Of a stretch of DNA of 5,611 bases, positions 5,482-5,611 are shown piece by piece. A program made the position numbers and the translations under genes. The notes under the pieces were generated by a model. It made no database searches and was not told the DNA's origin. It saw only the letters and a program-made list of their open reading frames with translations. Numbering within the stretch: position 1 is the first letter of the stretch; each line of letters begins with the position of its first letter. Source of the DNA: Nitrospirota bacterium (GTDB lineage: Bacteria > Nitrospirota > Thermodesulfovibrionia > UBA6902 > BMS3Bbin08); assembly GCA_016208845.1 (NCBI GenBank), contig JACQXH010000045.1, positions 1 to 5,611 of the forward strand. The letters are read 5' to 3'.

Positions 5482-5611
5482 TTATCTGACAAATTCAGGA
5501 ACTGCACGCCTTATGGCCCTGGCAGATGGCTCACTGGCAGTGCCTATCCGAAAGGCCATAATCAACGCATCATTATCTTTCATGGGGCACATCTTGCGGA
5601 GCTCTTTATTG
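5482..5611 (-). CDS. 3' end of a minus-strand gene, nitroreductase-like C-terminus (partial)
   Basis: On the minus strand the frame is open from the window edge to a TAA at 5484-5482, giving 42 residues. It includes ELRKMCPMKDNDALIMAFRI, then GTASEPSARAIRRAVPEFVR. The R-I-G followed by P-x-A-R-x-x-R-R-x-x-x-E-F pattern resembles the last strand and tail of nitroreductase-family flavoproteins (typically ...RIG-x-x-x-x-x-P...-RRP-x-x-E-x). That family uses FMN and NAD(P)H, but no cofactor residues are visible in this short piece, so the product name is tentative. The gene converges on the acyltransferase. No terminator is seen for it in the 180 bases beyond its stop. Confidence 0.5.
   Translation of the reverse strand, partial: NKELRKMCPMKDNDALIMAFRIGTASEPSARAIRRAVPEFVR

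Overview
This window looks like chromosomal DNA from a Gram-negative, exosortase/PEP-CTERM-type bacterium. The gene content and the style of intergenic repeats resemble uncultured Nitrospirota or Desulfobacterota. That placement is inference from the proteins and repeats, because no rRNA or marker gene is present. Base composition is moderately AT-rich and looks even across the genes.

Layout. Positions 1-899 hold the C-terminal part of an acyl-CoA synthetase that enters from the left edge. Its reading frame ends abruptly just before the expected A10 motif with the catalytic lysine, and what looks like the lost C-terminus is readable in another frame. Thirty bases later (930-1760) is a complete patatin-like lipid hydrolase. 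A 279-base spacer carries a GTCATTCC-type palindromic repeat. It is followed by a complete OmpR-family response regulator (2040-2711) and its membrane histidine kinase (2741-4117), 29 bases apart. A 543-base spacer (4118-4660) is the richest non-coding part. It holds an ACCACAGAG inverted-repeat element split by a second, 181-bp MITE-like element with 16-bp terminal repeats and a 6-bp target duplication, then inverted repeats and a well-formed sigma-54 promoter. That promoter drives an acyltransferase of the LuxI/FeeM-like, exosortase-associated family (4661-5299, TTG start). A possible terminator follows. The right edge holds the 3' end of a convergent minus-strand gene (5482-5611) that resembles the tail of a nitroreductase-family protein.

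How the parts may fit. Three genes concern acyl chains: fatty-acid activation (probably broken here), lipid hydrolysis, and transfer of an acyl group to an amino-acid-like acceptor. The acyltransferase stands alone under a sigma-54 promoter. This fits the known association of exosortase systems with the PrsK/PrsR regulators, PrsR being a sigma-54 activator. No exosortase, PEP-CTERM substrate or LuxR receptor is visible, so the link rests on protein family resemblance. The two-component pair has no visible target gene beside it.

The strongest candidates for something new are the nested repeat elements, with hairpins that show a compensatory base change, and the sigma-54-driven orphan acyl-amino-acid or autoinducer-like synthase.
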